In this document: positions 63,967-64,000 of the stretch, one piece after another
Position numbering within the stretch: position 1 is the first letter of the stretch
Layout of the letters: each line of letters opens with the position of its first letter
Source of the DNA: Sialis fuliginosa
Lineage: Eukaryota > Arthropoda > Insecta > Megaloptera > Sialidae
Length of the DNA stretch: 64,000 bases
Assembly (NCBI GenBank): GCA_961205875.1
Contig: OY540822.1
Coordinates: forward strand, 16,556,501 to 16,620,500
Reading direction: 5' to 3'
The notes under the pieces: generated by a model
Databases searched by the model: none
What the model saw: only the letters and a program-made list of their open reading frames with translations
What the model was told of the DNA's origin: nothing
Position numbers and translations under genes: made by a program

Positions 63967-64000
63967 CTACAAAAATCAAATAAAAAACAAATAAATTAAA

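Overview
The window looks like nuclear DNA of an insect. It is very AT-rich, carries intron-split orthologues of well-known animal genes, and its introns are full of small hAT-like and Tc1/mariner-like elements. The species cannot be read from the sequence. Codon use and element types fit an AT-rich insect such as a hemipteran, but that is inference. All six genes lie on the minus strand, so they read from high to low coordinates.

Layout from low to high coordinates: Medea/Smad4 (1801-5720, 9 coding exons, 690 aa); an SLC41/MgtE-type magnesium transporter (7607-9669, 7 exons, 477 aa); porcupine, the Wnt O-acyltransferase (11129-12797, 6 exons, 452 aa); the DNA primase large subunit (14526-17145, 5 exons, 781 aa); filamin/cheerio (18951-56671, 30 exons including a 15-nt microexon, 2450 aa, with an internal promoter for a predicted 917-aa form); and the C-terminal part of an M1 zinc aminopeptidase (61404-63966, open at its 5' end beyond the window). 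I placed the exon boundaries by hand from GT/AG sites and reading phase. Each of the five complete models closes to a whole number of codons; the aminopeptidase exons agree in phase.

The most unusual locus is the primase gene. After a normal large subunit with its 4Fe-4S domain, the reading frame continues into a second, diverged copy of that domain. It keeps four cysteines at almost the same spacing (75/15/40 residues against 79/16/40). A tandem 39-residue repeat duplicates the segment holding its first cysteine. Decayed pieces of further primase copies flank the gene on both sides (14090-14345 and 17215-17357), so the region looks like a collapsed tandem gene array.

Filamin covers more than half of the window. 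It has two N-terminal CH domains and about 22 Ig-like filamin repeats, with an exon-encoded hinge between repeats 13 and 14. A second start exon at 26117-26342 joins in phase to the C-terminal half, as in the short filamin of Drosophila cheerio. Its introns hold most of the mobile DNA, including a 1.17-kb hAT-like foldback element with a perfect 8-bp target duplication, inserted into an older palindromic repeat family. Medea (BMP/TGF-beta signalling) and porcupine (Wnt secretion) are developmental genes, but nothing here suggests that the six genes act as one functional cluster.
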